Shown here one piece after another: positions 1 through 10,072 of a stretch of 34,831 nt of DNA. Position numbers and translations under genes: made by a program. Origin of the DNA: Candidatus Krumholzibacteriota bacterium (GTDB lineage: Bacteria > Krumholzibacteriota > Krumholzibacteriia > JAJRXK01); the NCBI GenBank assembly GCA_024276305.1, contig JAJRXK010000012.1:1-34831 (forward strand). Direction: 5' to 3'. A model generated the notes under the pieces. It was not told where the DNA came from. It did not search any database and saw only the letters and a list, made by a program, of their open reading frames with translations. Every line of letters begins with the position of its first letter. Position 1 is the first letter of the stretch.

Positions 1-1445
<1,445 letters not shown>

Positions 1446-1446
<1 letters not shown>

Positions 1447-2543
1447 CAGGAGTCCCTTTCTTCGAGTTGTTCCATTCGCTGCCACAACCGTGCCGCCGCT
1501 TCCTGCGCTTCAGCCACGATTCCTTCGCCGTCTTCGGATCGCAAACAACCATCTTCGACCACTCGCCGGCCGGCGACAACCACTTCGCGGCACCTCTCTC
1601 CGTCGAATCTGGCGTAGTCCTCATGCGATGGACGAGGACCGAAGCGCTCCGCGACCAACCGCTGTCCGCCCTCCCATCTGGCCCGACGGTGCTCCTGGCT
1701 CTCTCCCGGCGGCAGCGGAAGATTCCGCAGGAATTCGTATTCCTCCCGCATCACCGATGGGAAGCCGTCAGTCCCGAGCGCCACCCGGTCGGTGGCCGAA
1801 AGATGAAGGGGATGACCGACCCCGTTGTTGGCATTCGACCGGGGATTCTGCACCAGCCACAATCCCCGCCGCGCACACTCCTGCACCGCGCTGCGATCGA
1901 GACACACTCCATGGGCCAGAATGGATCCCTCGGGCAACGCGTCGAAGGAGAGGAGTCGCTCCAAGGGACTCGCCCAGCCTCGGCGCTGAGCATCTTCGAC
2001 GTCGGCCAGATCCTCGGCGAGATGCACGTGTGTCACGGCTCCCGTTTCTCGACAGATCTCCGCCGCCTCTCGCAAGGTGTCGTCGCTGACCGTGAAAGAG
2101 GCATGCAGCCCCACCGCCCCCTTCACCAGAGGACGATCGTTTTCGCGGAGGAAGCGACGGCATTCCCTCAGGCCTTCCTCAGCCTCCGGCCGGCCACGAT
2201 TGCGCTCGGTCGCGCCATAGCAGAGCAGGGCCCGTACTCCCAGCTGCTGGCAGACATCGGCCAGGAGATCGAGAGAGCCTTCGATACAGTTGGGCGATTC
2301 GTGGTGATCGACCAGAGTGGTGGTACCCGCACAGAGTGCGTCGTGCACGTAGAGGCGGGCCGCCGCGCGGAGACTTCGCTCGTCGAGAGCTCGATCGAGC
2401 CGCCACCAGAGCCTCTCGAGAATCTCCACGAAGGTCTGCGGTGAGGGGTCCGGGGCGGGAATTCCCAGTGGAGCCAGGCCGCTGTAGAGATGGGTGTGAG
2501 CGTTGACCTGACCGCGTTCCTCGATCATCCCCACGTCCTTCAT
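1446..2543 (-). CDS. SsnA-like metal-dependent aminohydrolase lacking the usual N-terminus
   Basis: This 365-aa amidohydrolase-superfamily protein probably removes an amino group from, or opens, a nitrogen heterocycle. Visible ligands are H16-x-H18 (NAHTHL), H174 and E177 (HVHLAED), H211 (LAHG) and D259 (GTDG), the pattern of mononuclear chlorohydrolase/guanine deaminase/SsnA enzymes. Relatives are about 440 aa and carry some 50-60 residues before the HxH motif, forming half of a small beta-sandwich. Here HxH begins at residue 16. The ATG overlaps the stop of the upstream hydroxylase as ATGA, and no room remains for a longer start, so the short form seems genuine. The C-terminal beta-sandwich strands ([12 protein letters not shown]) remain. 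Fused XDH followed by an SsnA-like gene matches the order xdhD/ssnA in selenium-associated purine clusters. The family is confident; the substrate is not. Confidence 0.8.
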
Positions 2544-5179
2544 TCGGACGACGAAGGTCGCGCCAGGCCCTTGATCCGCCCGACCCGCAGAGCGCGGGCC
2601 GCCGGAGAATCCTTCATCGGAAGAGTTCTCCTCCGAATGCCATCGTGGGCATGAAGGGCCGACGCCACTGCCGCCGCCGTGGGAACCAATCCGATCTCTC
2701 CCACACCCTTGGCTCCGAAGGGTCCCTCGGGTTCAGGATCCTCGATCAGAATGACTTCGACCTCGGGCATTCCAGTACTGCGGATCACGCCGAGTTCACG
2801 CATCCGATGGGTGGCGGGACGACCGTCGGGACAGGGAAGCTCTTCGGTGAGGGCATAGCCCAGTCCCATGTGCACCGCCCCTTCGACCTGCCCCTCGCAG
2901 AGCGATGGATTGATGGCTCGTCCCACATCGTGGGCGGCAATTACCCTCGACAACTCCCCCTTCTCGTCGAGCATCACGACTTGAGTCGCGAATCCATAGG
3001 AGGTGTGGGTCTTCACCTTCTCCACCACTGCTCCCGGAGCGGTGGTGTCGTCGATGAGAACCTCCCCCACGTAGACCTTCCCTGCCAGGGAGCGCAGGTC
3101 GTGGCCCGCATCGAGATCTGCCCGCAACTTGCGAGCCGCCACCTGCACCGCACGCCCCCCCAGAAGCGTGCCCCGGCTGCCGGTGGTCTGACCGACGGCC
3201 ATTTCGTGGTCGGTGGAGACTCTGGCGTCGAATCGATCGGCCCCGAGTCCGGTCTCCTCGACCGCGCACTGGATGAGCACGGTCAACAGGCCCTGTCCCA
3301 TCTCCGTGAACCCATTGAAGACCGTGATCCGTCCGTCCTCGCCAACCACCAACCGACAGCGACCCCACTCCGGGACTCCATTGCCGATGCCGCTGTTCTT
3401 GATCCCACAAGCCAGGCCCACCGCGCGGCCTTCGGCCACGGCCCGATCATAGGCCGGTTTCACCGCCTCCAGGGTTTGCACCAAACCCACCGAGTGTTCG
3501 AGGATCTGCCCGCTCGAAGTGCTGTCTCCCACGCGAAGCGCATTGCGCCAGCGAATTTCCCACCGGTCGAGCCCGCACTTCTCGGCCAGTTCATCCAGCG
3601 CGCCCTCCATGGCAAAATGAGCCTGATTCGCTCCGAAACCTCGCATGGCTCCGCAGGGAGGATTGTTCGTGTGGACGGCGATGGTCTCGATATCCACCTC
3701 CGGTACGAAGTAGGCCCCGCAGGCGTGGCCGGCGGCGCGTTCGAGCACTTTGGCTCCGACCGAGGCATAGGCTCCGGTGTCACCGATCATCCGGGCACGG
3801 ACGGCGAGCAACTTCCCCTCGCGATCACAGCCGACGGCGTAGTCCATCCGAATGGGGTGACGTTTGGGATGGAGCCGCACACTCTCCTCACGATTGAGAG
3901 TGATCTTGCCGGGTCGACCACTGAGGTGGGTGATCAAGGCGGTCTGCGCCTGAATCGACATGTCCTCTTTGCCCCCGAAGGCCCCCCCATTGGGAGCGAG
4001 CTCCACTTCGACCTTCGATTCGGGCAAGTCGAGGAAGGCGGCCACCTGACGTCGATCGTCGAAAATTCCCTGTCCCTGACTGTAGAGGCGCACCCCTCCT
4101 CCTGGTCTGGGCTCCGCCAGACAGGACTCCGGCTCGAGGTAGAGGTGCTCGATCCGCTGGGTCTGCCACCGCCCCTGCACTACGTGATCTGCCTCGGACA
4201 ACGCACGGTCTGCGTCTCCCAGCCGCAGCACCGTGCGACCGAGAAGATTGGGATGGACTGGATTCACCTGGGGCGCAGAGGGATCCAGAGCCTCTTCCGG
4301 ATCGAGAACCGGATCGAGAATCTCGTAGTCCACCTCGACCAGAGAAGCCGCATGCCGAGCCTCGGCCTCGGTCTCCGCAGCCACCACCGCAACCACGTCC
4401 CCAACGCATCGGACTTCCTCACCGACCGCCACGAATCCCGGCCAATCGGGGTAGAGCAGGCCGTACCACCGCTCTCCCGGAACATCGGCCGCCGTCAGCA
4501 CTCGCTCCACTCCTGGAGCGGCCGTCGCCGCCTCACAGTCGATCGACCGCACTCGGGCTCGTGGATGCTCGCTCAAGACCACAACCCCGTGCAGCATCTC
4601 GGGCCGACTCATGTCATCCACATATTCGTGCAGACCCAGTGTGAGCTCTTCGGCATGCCACCGATCCAATCGCGCCCCCACCCTTCCGTCGGCACAGGTC
4701 TCCGCGGTGGCATCCCCCCGTTTGACCGCGGCGTAGAGTTCGATGGCATCGAAGATCTTGATGTAACCGGTGCAACGACAGAGATGCGGATCGAGAGCCT
4801 TGACCACCGCCTCCCGAGAGGGATTCGGAGTGCGCTGGACCAGCCAATAGGCCCGCAATGCGATGGCGGGAATGCAGAAGCCGCATTGTAGACCCGCAGT
4901 GGCGGTGAAGCACCGGGCGATCTGCCGCCGATCGTCCTCGGGAATCCCCTCGAGGGTGAGAATCTCGGAACCATCCGCCTTGGCCACGGGTACGGCGCAA
5001 GTCGTCCGGGCCTTCCCATCGATCAGGGCCAAACATGCTCCACACTGTCCCTGTGGAGCGCAACCATTCTTGGTGGATCGAATATCGAAACGTTCGCGAA
5101 GAGACTCGAGCAGAGTTTCGTCCTCGCGAGCTTCGAAGGACTGGGACTGGCCGTTGAGCACAAAGCGTACGGTGGACAA
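2540..5179 (-). CDS. Fused [2Fe-2S]/molybdopterin hydroxylase, selenium-dependent XDH type
   Basis: This 879-aa protein joins the small iron-sulfur and large molybdopterin subunits of xanthine dehydrogenase-family enzymes. The plant-type cluster is ligated by C40, C46, C49 and C61, and the second cluster by C99, C102, C134 and C136 (LCRCTGY). The Mo domains follow, with SQGQG, FGGKED, GAMRGFGANQ and, near the C-terminus, GAKGVGE carrying the expected catalytic Glu. Length and fused layout match the selenium-dependent xanthine dehydrogenase/XdhD group (about 850-950 aa), which hydroxylates purines or other N-heterocycles next to a ring nitrogen. No FAD domain is present. The FAD subunit 84 bp upstream could serve it, as YgfM is thought to serve XdhD. 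The start is TTG: no in-frame ATG or GTG lies between it and the upstream gene, and a GGGG stretch precedes it. The stop overlaps the next gene (ATGA). Selenium use is inferred from family and context. Confidence 0.87.
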   Translation of the reverse strand: MSTVRFVLNGQSQSFEAREDETLLESLRERFDIRSTKNGCAPQGQCGACLALIDGKARTTCAVPVAKADGSEILTLEGIPEDDRRQIARCFTATAGLQCGFCIPAIALRAYWLVQRTPNPSREAVVKALDPHLCRCTGYIKIFDAIELYAAVKRGDATAETCADGRVGARLDRWHAEELTLGLHEYVDDMSRPEMLHGVVVLSEHPRARVRSIDCEAATAAPGVERVLTAADVPGERWYGLLYPDWPGFVAVGEEVRCVGDVVAVVAAETEAEARHAASLVEVDYEILDPVLDPEEALDPSAPQVNPVHPNLLGRTVLRLGDADRALSEADHVVQGRWQTQRIEHLYLEPESCLAEPRPGGGVRLYSQGQGIFDDRRQVAAFLDLPESKVEVELAPNGGAFGGKEDMSIQAQTALITHLSGRPGKITLNREESVRLHPKRHPIRMDYAVGCDREGKLLAVRARMIGDTGAYASVGAKVLERAAGHACGAYFVPEVDIETIAVHTNNPPCGAMRGFGANQAHFAMEGALDELAEKCGLDRWEIRWRNALRVGDSTSSGQILEHSVGLVQTLEAVKPAYDRAVAEGRAVGLACGIKNSGIGNGVPEWGRCRLVVGEDGRITVFNGFTEMGQGLLTVLIQCAVEETGLGADRFDARVSTDHEMAVGQTTGSRGTLLGGRAVQVAARKLRADLDAGHDLRSLAGKVYVGEVLIDDTTAPGAVVEKVKTHTSYGFATQVVMLDEKGELSRVIAAHDVGRAINPSLCEGQVEGAVHMGLGYALTEELPCPDGRPATHRMRELGVIRSTGMPEVEVILIEDPEPEGPFGAKGVGEIGLVPTAAAVASALHAHDGIRRRTLPMKDSPAARALRVGRIKGLARPSSSE

Positions 5180-5262
5180 ATCGCTACCCCATTCGAGTGA
5201 TCTCAGCGGAAGAGATCCAGTCTAGCCTGGGCCCGAGAAAGCGTCCAGATCGACGAATGCGC

Positions 5263-6090
5263 TCAGGACAACAACATCCGGCGCACCACTCGACCGAGCA
5301 CCCAACTCCGGTAGCGAGCAGTCGAACGAAGATCGTCGATGGGGTGGGCTTCCCCGCGCGCCGCATCCGCCGCCGCTTCGGCCGTGGCCTTCCCCACGGC
5401 AGAACCCTCGAGGACCGCTTCCGCCGCACGAAGACGGATGGGCGTCGCGGCCACGCTCCCGGCCCCGATCCGCACCGAGGCCCATCTGCCCTCTTGGTTC
5501 TCCGCGCAGATGGCGACCACGACCTTGGAGATGGCCTGCGCTTGGCGAGTACCCACCTTGCGAAAGCTCTGGAATCCGGGAGCCGGGGGAAGAATCACCG
5601 CGGTCAGGAGCTCTCCTTCGCCCAGGGCGGTACGGCGATAGGCGGTGTGGAAATCCCGGAAGGGGATGCGTCGCCGTCCCTCGAGAGATGCCACTTCCAC
5701 TTCGGCATCGAGGGCCAAGAGGACCGGAAGACTGTCCCCGGCCGGTGAGGCGTTGACCACATTCCCCCCCAGAGTCGCTCGATTCTGGATCTGACGTCCC
5801 CCGACCTCCCCGGCGGCCTGGACCAGGACGGGATAGCTCTTGCGAACGAGCTCGTCCTGCTGCAAGTCCGAGAATGTCGTGGTCGCTCCGATCCGAAGTC
5901 CGTCGCCGTCGGATCGAATTCCCCGCAGCTCTTCCACTCGGAGCAGATCGAGGAGGGGAGGGATCTCGAATCCACTCGACCTGGCCCCGATCATCCAGTC
6001 CGTGCATCCGGCGATCGGAATGCAGGCCGGATCCTCGGACAAGCGCCGGAGAGCCTCCTCCAGAGTCCGTGGCGAGGACTGGGAGGTCAT
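5263..6090 (-). CDS. FAD-binding subunit of molybdenum hydroxylase (CoxM/YgfM-like)
   Basis: This 275-aa protein carries the FAD_binding_5 fold that passes electrons from the [2Fe-2S] clusters to the acceptor. Visible motifs are the first FAD loop (IPIAGCTDWM, usually AGGTD), the second loop NRATLGGNVVNASPAGD near the middle, and a CO-dehydrogenase-flavoprotein-type C-terminal domain. The length is normal and there is no insertion for a [4Fe-4S] cluster. The ATG was chosen because it overlaps the stop of the [2Fe-2S] gene (TGATG); a GTG one codon upstream is an alternative. It completes the three-subunit enzyme with the two genes upstream. It also sits directly before the fused hydroxylase, which has no flavoprotein of its own, so it may be shared. 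After its stop there are 83 non-coding bases in which I see no clear signal. Confidence 0.88.
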   Translation of the reverse strand: MTSQSSPRTLEEALRRLSEDPACIPIAGCTDWMIGARSSGFEIPPLLDLLRVEELRGIRSDGDGLRIGATTTFSDLQQDELVRKSYPVLVQAAGEVGGRQIQNRATLGGNVVNASPAGDSLPVLLALDAEVEVASLEGRRRIPFRDFHTAYRRTALGEGELLTAVILPPAPGFQSFRKVGTRQAQAISKVVVAICAENQEGRWASVRIGAGSVAATPIRLRAAEAVLEGSAVGKATAEAAADAARGEAHPIDDLRSTARYRSWVLGRVVRRMLLS

Positions 6091-6608
6091 CACGACTCCC
6101 TCTCCTCGGTGAGTTCCGGATCGGAGGGGTGAAGTGCGAGTTGGACTCGGTCCTTTCGACCACCCTCGGCTTCGATCGCTTTCACAATGGCCTCGTATCC
6201 CGTACACCGACAGATATTCCCCGCCAGAGCCCGCCGAATCCCATTTCGGTCGACCACTGGAGTCTCGGACAAATAGCGGGCAGCACTCAGGACGATGCCC
6301 GGAGTGCAAGCCCCACACTGCGTGCCCCCTCCGGCCGCGAAGCGCTCCAGGAATTGGGAGCCCCGAGTGGTGGCTTCGAGGCCCTCCACCGTGAACAACT
6401 CTCGACCGTCCAACTGCACCAAGGGGGTGAGACAAGAAAGCACCGCAGCGCCATCCATGAGAACGGTACAGGCGCCACACTCCCCTTCCCCACAACCCTC
6501 CTTGGTTCCGGTCAAGCGGAAATGGCGACGCAACAGATCGAGGAGTCGTTCGTCTCCCTGGCCTTCGACTTCGACGGGCCGACCGTTGAGGGTGAATGCC
6601 ACCCTCAT
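6090..6608 (-). CDS. [2Fe-2S] subunit of molybdenum hydroxylase
   Basis: This 172-aa protein is the electron-transfer small subunit of a three-part xanthine dehydrogenase-family enzyme. The N-terminal ferredoxin-like cluster uses C39, C44, C47 and C59 (CGEGECGAC). The helical domain cluster uses C98, C101, C133 and C135 (ICRCTGYEA). The length is standard for XdhC/CoxS/HcrC-type subunits. The ATG overlaps the stop of the Mo subunit (ATGA). A longer open frame exists upstream but lies inside the Mo subunit gene and shows no protein-like conservation, so this start is secure. The last 20 residues or so (ALHPSDPELTEERES) are an extra charged tail beyond the normal domain end. Confidence 0.92.
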   Translation of the reverse strand: MRVAFTLNGRPVEVEGQGDERLLDLLRRHFRLTGTKEGCGEGECGACTVLMDGAAVLSCLTPLVQLDGRELFTVEGLEATTRGSQFLERFAAGGGTQCGACTPGIVLSAARYLSETPVVDRNGIRRALAGNICRCTGYEAIVKAIEAEGGRKDRVQLALHPSDPELTEERES

Positions 6609-7162
6609 GATGCCCACCCCTCGTCCGCACCGTCGAGGATGCGCTCGGGAGTCGCTGGAATCCGATCCACCGCGATTCCGACGGCATTCTCGACCGCCGC
6701 GCATACGGCCGGAGCGATGCCATCCATCGGCAGTTCTCCCACCCCCTTCGCGCCGAAGGGAGGACCCTCCCAGGGCGCCTCCATCAACTCCACCTCCATC
6801 TCGGGAGCATCGAGAATGGTCGGAACGATATAGGTCGCCATGCGATCGTTCCGATAGTGTCCGTTCTCCACCTTCATCTCCTCGAGGAGGGCCCAGCCGA
6901 GACCCTGCAAGGTGCCGCCCTCGACCTGCCCCCGACACTGCACTTCATGGATGATTCTTCCCACTTCGGCCACCACCGTGGCCCGGGTGGCCTGCACTTC
7001 GAGGGTGTCCGGATCCACTTCTGCATCGACCACCTGCGCGGCGTAGGAATAGGTCGGATAGGCGAAACCGTGGTAGTGCTCTTCGTCGAAGATCTGCCAC
7101 TTTGGCGGCTCGTGCCGCACGTGATGTTCGGCCTCCCCTCCCGCCTCCAGATAGTCGAGCAC
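6605..7162 (-). CDS. C-terminal part of molybdopterin subunit, downstream of an in-frame TAG
   Basis: This is the last quarter of a xanthine dehydrogenase-type large subunit. It contains the second half of the Mo-binding domain, including GRIIHEVQCRGQVEGG and GAKGVGELP, which carries the catalytic Glu. It is in the same frame as the preceding 568-residue segment, separated only by a TAG at 7169-7171 and two codons. The GTG at 7160-7162 is the first possible start. The GGAGG just before it is only two bases away, too close for a normal ribosome binding site, so independent translation is doubtful. The two segments together (about 756 aa) equal a normal large subunit with nothing missing. I read this as one gene with a recent nonsense change, a sequencing error, or a readthrough codon. 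Confidence 0.7.
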   Translation of the reverse strand: MLDYLEAGGEAEHHVRHEPPKWQIFDEEHYHGFAYPTYSYAAQVVDAEVDPDTLEVQATRATVVAEVGRIIHEVQCRGQVEGGTLQGLGWALLEEMKVENGHYRNDRMATYIVPTILDAPEMEVELMEAPWEGPPFGAKGVGELPMDGIAPAVCAAVENAVGIAVDRIPATPERILDGADEGWAS

Positions 7163-7168
7163 GACCTC

Positions 7169-7171
7169 CTA
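7169..7171 (-). other. In-frame amber codon inside the Mo subunit gene
   Basis: The minus-strand codons read ...VSPF-TAG-EVVLDYL..., with the family sequence resuming at once in the same frame. A single C-to-T change from CAG (Gln) or G-to-A from TGG (Trp) would explain it. Neither flank shows decay. Confidence 0.9.
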
Positions 7172-8875
7172 GAAGGGACTCACCAATTGCCCATTGCGGA
7201 AGACATTGCCCTCGAGCAGCGACCACTCCGCTCCATCCGACCCAGCCTTCCACTCCAGCACTCGCCCACAGAGTTCCGCCGCCACCCGGGCCGCGCCCCC
7301 ACCGACGATCATGCTCGTTCGCGAAGCGACCGTGGGGCCGGAATCGGGCACCTTCGCGGTGTCCGGTTCGGCCATGGACACTTGGTCGGCACGGAGACCC
7401 GATGATTCGGCCGCCAGCAGAGGAAGAGTCGAGACCGCACCCTGTCCCATTTCCGTCGCTGCACAGAGCAACTCGAGACGGCCGTCCTCGTGCCGCAGGC
7501 GCGCGCCCACCGGCGAACGCATGCGTTCTTCTCCCAGACCGGTGAATCCGGCCCCGTGGAAACTCAGGCTGATTCCCACCCCCCGGCGAGGCTTCCCGTC
7601 GTCGGGAGCCGAGGACCGATCCTTGGCGCAGGCCCGCCACCGCCGAAGGAAATCCGTGGATTCGGCGACGCGTTCGAGAACCGTCTCCGCGCTGCAGGAC
7701 TCATCCATCACCTGGCCGGTCGGAAGACGGTCTCCTGGCCGCAGGACGTTCTTCCGACGCAGAGTCAACGGGTCCATCCCCAGATGACGGGAGATCCGAT
7801 CCAGATGACGCTCCCATGCGAACTCTGCCTGCGGAGCGCCAAAGCCCCGAAAGGCGCCGTTGGGGGGGGTGTTGGTGCGCAGCACCCGTCCGCGAATGCG
7901 GACCGATCCCACCCGGTAGGGACCCGTACAGTGAAGAATCCCCCGGGAGAGCACCACCGGAGACAGGCCCTGATAGGCTCCCCCATCCAGGTCGAAGTCC
8001 ACCGCGGCCGCCAGAATCTCTCCCTCCCCACTGAGCGCGGTCCGAATCCGCGTACGCGAGGGATGGCGCTTGGTGGTGGCGATGATGTCCTCGTGGCGAT
8101 CATAGACCATGCGCACCGGATGCCCGCACTTCCGCGCCAGCAATGCACAATGCGCGGCAATCATGCTGGGATAGTCCTCCTTGCCGCCGAAGCCTCCGCC
8201 CAGGAGACAGGCCCGGACCCGCACCTTCTCGTCGGGCAGGGCGAAGGCATGCAGCATCGCCTTCTTGACATAGTAAGGACACTGCATCGAACCCTGGATC
8301 CTCAGAGTTCCGTCCGCCTCCCAATGCGCTTGCATGGCCTGACACTCGATGTAGATGTGCTCCTGGTATCCAGTGAAGTACTCACCCTCCACGAGAAGCG
8401 GTGCCGATGCGAAGTCGGCCTCCGCATCTCCTTGGTCCAGAGACAGCGTGCAGAGTGGCTCCACCTCCTCGGCCTGATCCCAGGTGAGAATGGCCTCGAG
8501 GGGCTCGTAGTCGATCTGCACCGCGGCCGCCGCTCGGCGCGCGGTCTGGGGATCGGGGCCTACCACCAGGGCGACGGCTTCGCCCACGTGGTTCACCTCA
8601 CGGTCGGCGAGCAATGGCCAAATGTCGTCGAGGGTCTGTAGACCATTGTTCCTCTCGATGTCTGCGGCGGTGACGCACTCCGTCCCCGGCGGCGCGGATT
8701 GCGCGTCGAAATACACCCCACGAACGAGAGCATGGGCGTGAGGACTTCGAACGGTGGCTCCGTACCACACGCCCGTGTCGTCCAGATCGTCGAGGTAGAG
8801 CGCCCGCCCCGCTGCCTTGTCATGACCGTCGAGACGAGGCGGGGAGGTCCCGAGGAGGGAGATGCGTTCGGACAT
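7169..8875 (-). CDS. Molybdopterin subunit of XDH-family hydroxylase, N-terminal 568 aa (ends at in-frame TAG)
   Basis: This segment holds the a/b-hammerhead domain and most of the molybdopterin-binding region of a xanthine dehydrogenase-family large subunit. Motifs include FGGKEDYP, GAFRGFGAPQAE and the ATEMGQG segment. It ends at a TAG after LVSPF, where homologues normally continue, and the continuation follows in the same frame. With the [2Fe-2S] and FAD genes immediately downstream it would form a heterotrimeric hydroxylase in the order Mo, FeS, FAD. The substrate is unknown. The start ATG at 8875 is preceded by a GGGGG stretch. Without the C-terminal part, which holds the catalytic Glu, the product would be inactive. 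The gene begins 126 bp after the Had gene; I saw no definite promoter or terminator there, only a CCCGCGGG palindrome near the Had stop. Confidence 0.85.
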   Translation of the reverse strand: MSERISLLGTSPPRLDGHDKAAGRALYLDDLDDTGVWYGATVRSPHAHALVRGVYFDAQSAPPGTECVTAADIERNNGLQTLDDIWPLLADREVNHVGEAVALVVGPDPQTARRAAAAVQIDYEPLEAILTWDQAEEVEPLCTLSLDQGDAEADFASAPLLVEGEYFTGYQEHIYIECQAMQAHWEADGTLRIQGSMQCPYYVKKAMLHAFALPDEKVRVRACLLGGGFGGKEDYPSMIAAHCALLARKCGHPVRMVYDRHEDIIATTKRHPSRTRIRTALSGEGEILAAAVDFDLDGGAYQGLSPVVLSRGILHCTGPYRVGSVRIRGRVLRTNTPPNGAFRGFGAPQAEFAWERHLDRISRHLGMDPLTLRRKNVLRPGDRLPTGQVMDESCSAETVLERVAESTDFLRRWRACAKDRSSAPDDGKPRRGVGISLSFHGAGFTGLGEERMRSPVGARLRHEDGRLELLCAATEMGQGAVSTLPLLAAESSGLRADQVSMAEPDTAKVPDSGPTVASRTSMIVGGGAARVAAELCGRVLEWKAGSDGAEWSLLEGNVFRNGQLVSPF

Positions 8876-9001
8876 GGATAACCCCCTATCCGATCAGCAT
8901 GCCCTCAGCCCGAAGTCCTCGCAAGTTCTGAGTGTGGAAGCGACGCACCGATCTGCCGCCAGAGCCAACGATATTCCCTCGAAAGCTCCCCGCGGGAAGA
9001 G

Positions 9002-10072
9002 TCAGGGCACAAGGACCACGCGTTTCTGCAACTTCCCCTGATGCGCGGCCTCGAAGACAGCATTGATGTCATCCAGGCTCCGCTTCTCGGCATATGCACT
9101 GACCCCGATCTTTCCCGCAGCCACCCACTCCAGCACCTCGGGGTAGAGGGCCGGATCACACCCCCAATTGCCGAAGGCGCGGGCATCGAAGGCCATGAAG
9201 TTGCTCAAACGCAATTCGACTTTGTCCATGGTGAAGCCCACGACGCTCAGGGTTGCGCCAAAGCTCAGCAATGCCATGGCGGTTTCCTGTCCCCTTCCGG
9301 TCCCAGAGGTTTCGTAGATCTTCCACAGGAATTTCGGCGCGCCGAGCGCCTTGGCCTCGGCGCGTACTGCATTCTTCACGTCCTTCACGGACATTCCGTC
9401 CACGTTGATCGCCGCGGCGGCTCCGGCCGACCTTGCGGCCGCCAATTTGGCGTCATCGACATCGAGAGCAATGACCTGAGCCCCTGCTGCGGCCGCGATC
9501 TGCACCCCGTGCACCCCGATCCCTCCCGCTCCGATGAAGACCGCCAGATCTCCGGATTCCAGACCCGACCGCTTCACGGCCTGGAAGGGAGTGGTTACCG
9601 CATCGGACACGATGGCCAGCTCCCAGAGAGCGGCCTTCTCGAGGACCCCTTCACCCACCGGACACACGTAGGGTGCGGGCACTACCACATGAGAGGCGAA
9701 GCCTCCGTGCCGATCGTTCCCCGGCATCACTTGGTGCCGGCAGATGCGACGTTCGCCTCGCTTGCAGAGCTCGCACTGACCGCAGGAGAGCACCGCCGGC
9801 ACGATCACCGATTGGCCCAGCAATGCGCGGTCGACCTCCGGCCCCACGGCAACCACGGTGCCCGATATCTCGTGCCCGAGCACCAAGGGGAGCTCCGCTC
9901 GAGTGGGCACTCCATGGTAGAGGAACGACAGATCCGTGTGGCAGACGCCGCATCCCGCGACCTCGACGGTGAGCTCTCCCGGGGCCGGGTCCTTCAGCGG
10001 AAGCTCTCGCTGCTCGAAGGGCGCCTCGGGCGCAGTCATCAGCCAAGCCTTCATGTTCTGCGGTACGTTCAT
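9002..10072 (-). CDS. had: 6-hydroxycyclohex-1-ene-1-carbonyl-CoA dehydrogenase-like zinc alcohol dehydrogenase
   Basis: This 356-aa medium-chain dehydrogenase has the catalytic zinc site C44-H-T-D and G-H67-E68, structural zinc cysteines C97, C100, C103 and C111, and the Rossmann motif GAGGIGVHG. From memory, its C-terminal half reads closely like Had of the anaerobic benzoyl-CoA pathway in Thauera and related bacteria, for example GATLSVVGFTMDKVELRLSN and MAFDARAFGNWGCDP. Had oxidises 6-hydroxycyclohex-1-ene-1-carbonyl-CoA to the 6-oxo compound with NAD+. The ATG overlaps the stop of the activase gene (ATGA). Its neighbours, a hadienoyl-CoA hydratase-like crotonase and a benzoyl-CoA-reductase-like protein, fit the same pathway. 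The ring-opening hydrolase Oah that normally accompanies Had is not in the window, so the true substrate may be a related cyclic CoA thioester. Confidence 0.8.
   Translation of the reverse strand: MNVPQNMKAWLMTAPEAPFEQRELPLKDPAPGELTVEVAGCGVCHTDLSFLYHGVPTRAELPLVLGHEISGTVVAVGPEVDRALLGQSVIVPAVLSCGQCELCKRGERRICRHQVMPGNDRHGGFASHVVVPAPYVCPVGEGVLEKAALWELAIVSDAVTTPFQAVKRSGLESGDLAVFIGAGGIGVHGVQIAAAAGAQVIALDVDDAKLAAARSAGAAAAINVDGMSVKDVKNAVRAEAKALGAPKFLWKIYETSGTGRGQETAMALLSFGATLSVVGFTMDKVELRLSNFMAFDARAFGNWGCDPALYPEVLEWVAAGKIGVSAYAEKRSLDDINAVFEAAHQGKLQKRVVLVP

Noticed and set aside
2645-4891. Very long open frame (748 codons) on the plus strand
   Set aside because: It is antisense to the fused XDH gene, which has clear conserved motifs. 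GC-rich codon use on the minus strand produces such open frames; the translation has no recognisable domain.
7169-7171. Pyrrolysine at the in-frame TAG
   Set aside because: Pyrrolysine is known mainly in methylamine methyltransferases. There is no pyl gene here, and the codon is not at a catalytic position of this family.
8876-9001. Riboswitch or molybdenum-cofactor RNA motif before the interrupted Mo subunit
   Set aside because: The 126-bp gap shows only a short CCCGCGGG palindrome and a G-rich ribosome binding region. It is too short and unstructured to support a Moco RNA motif.
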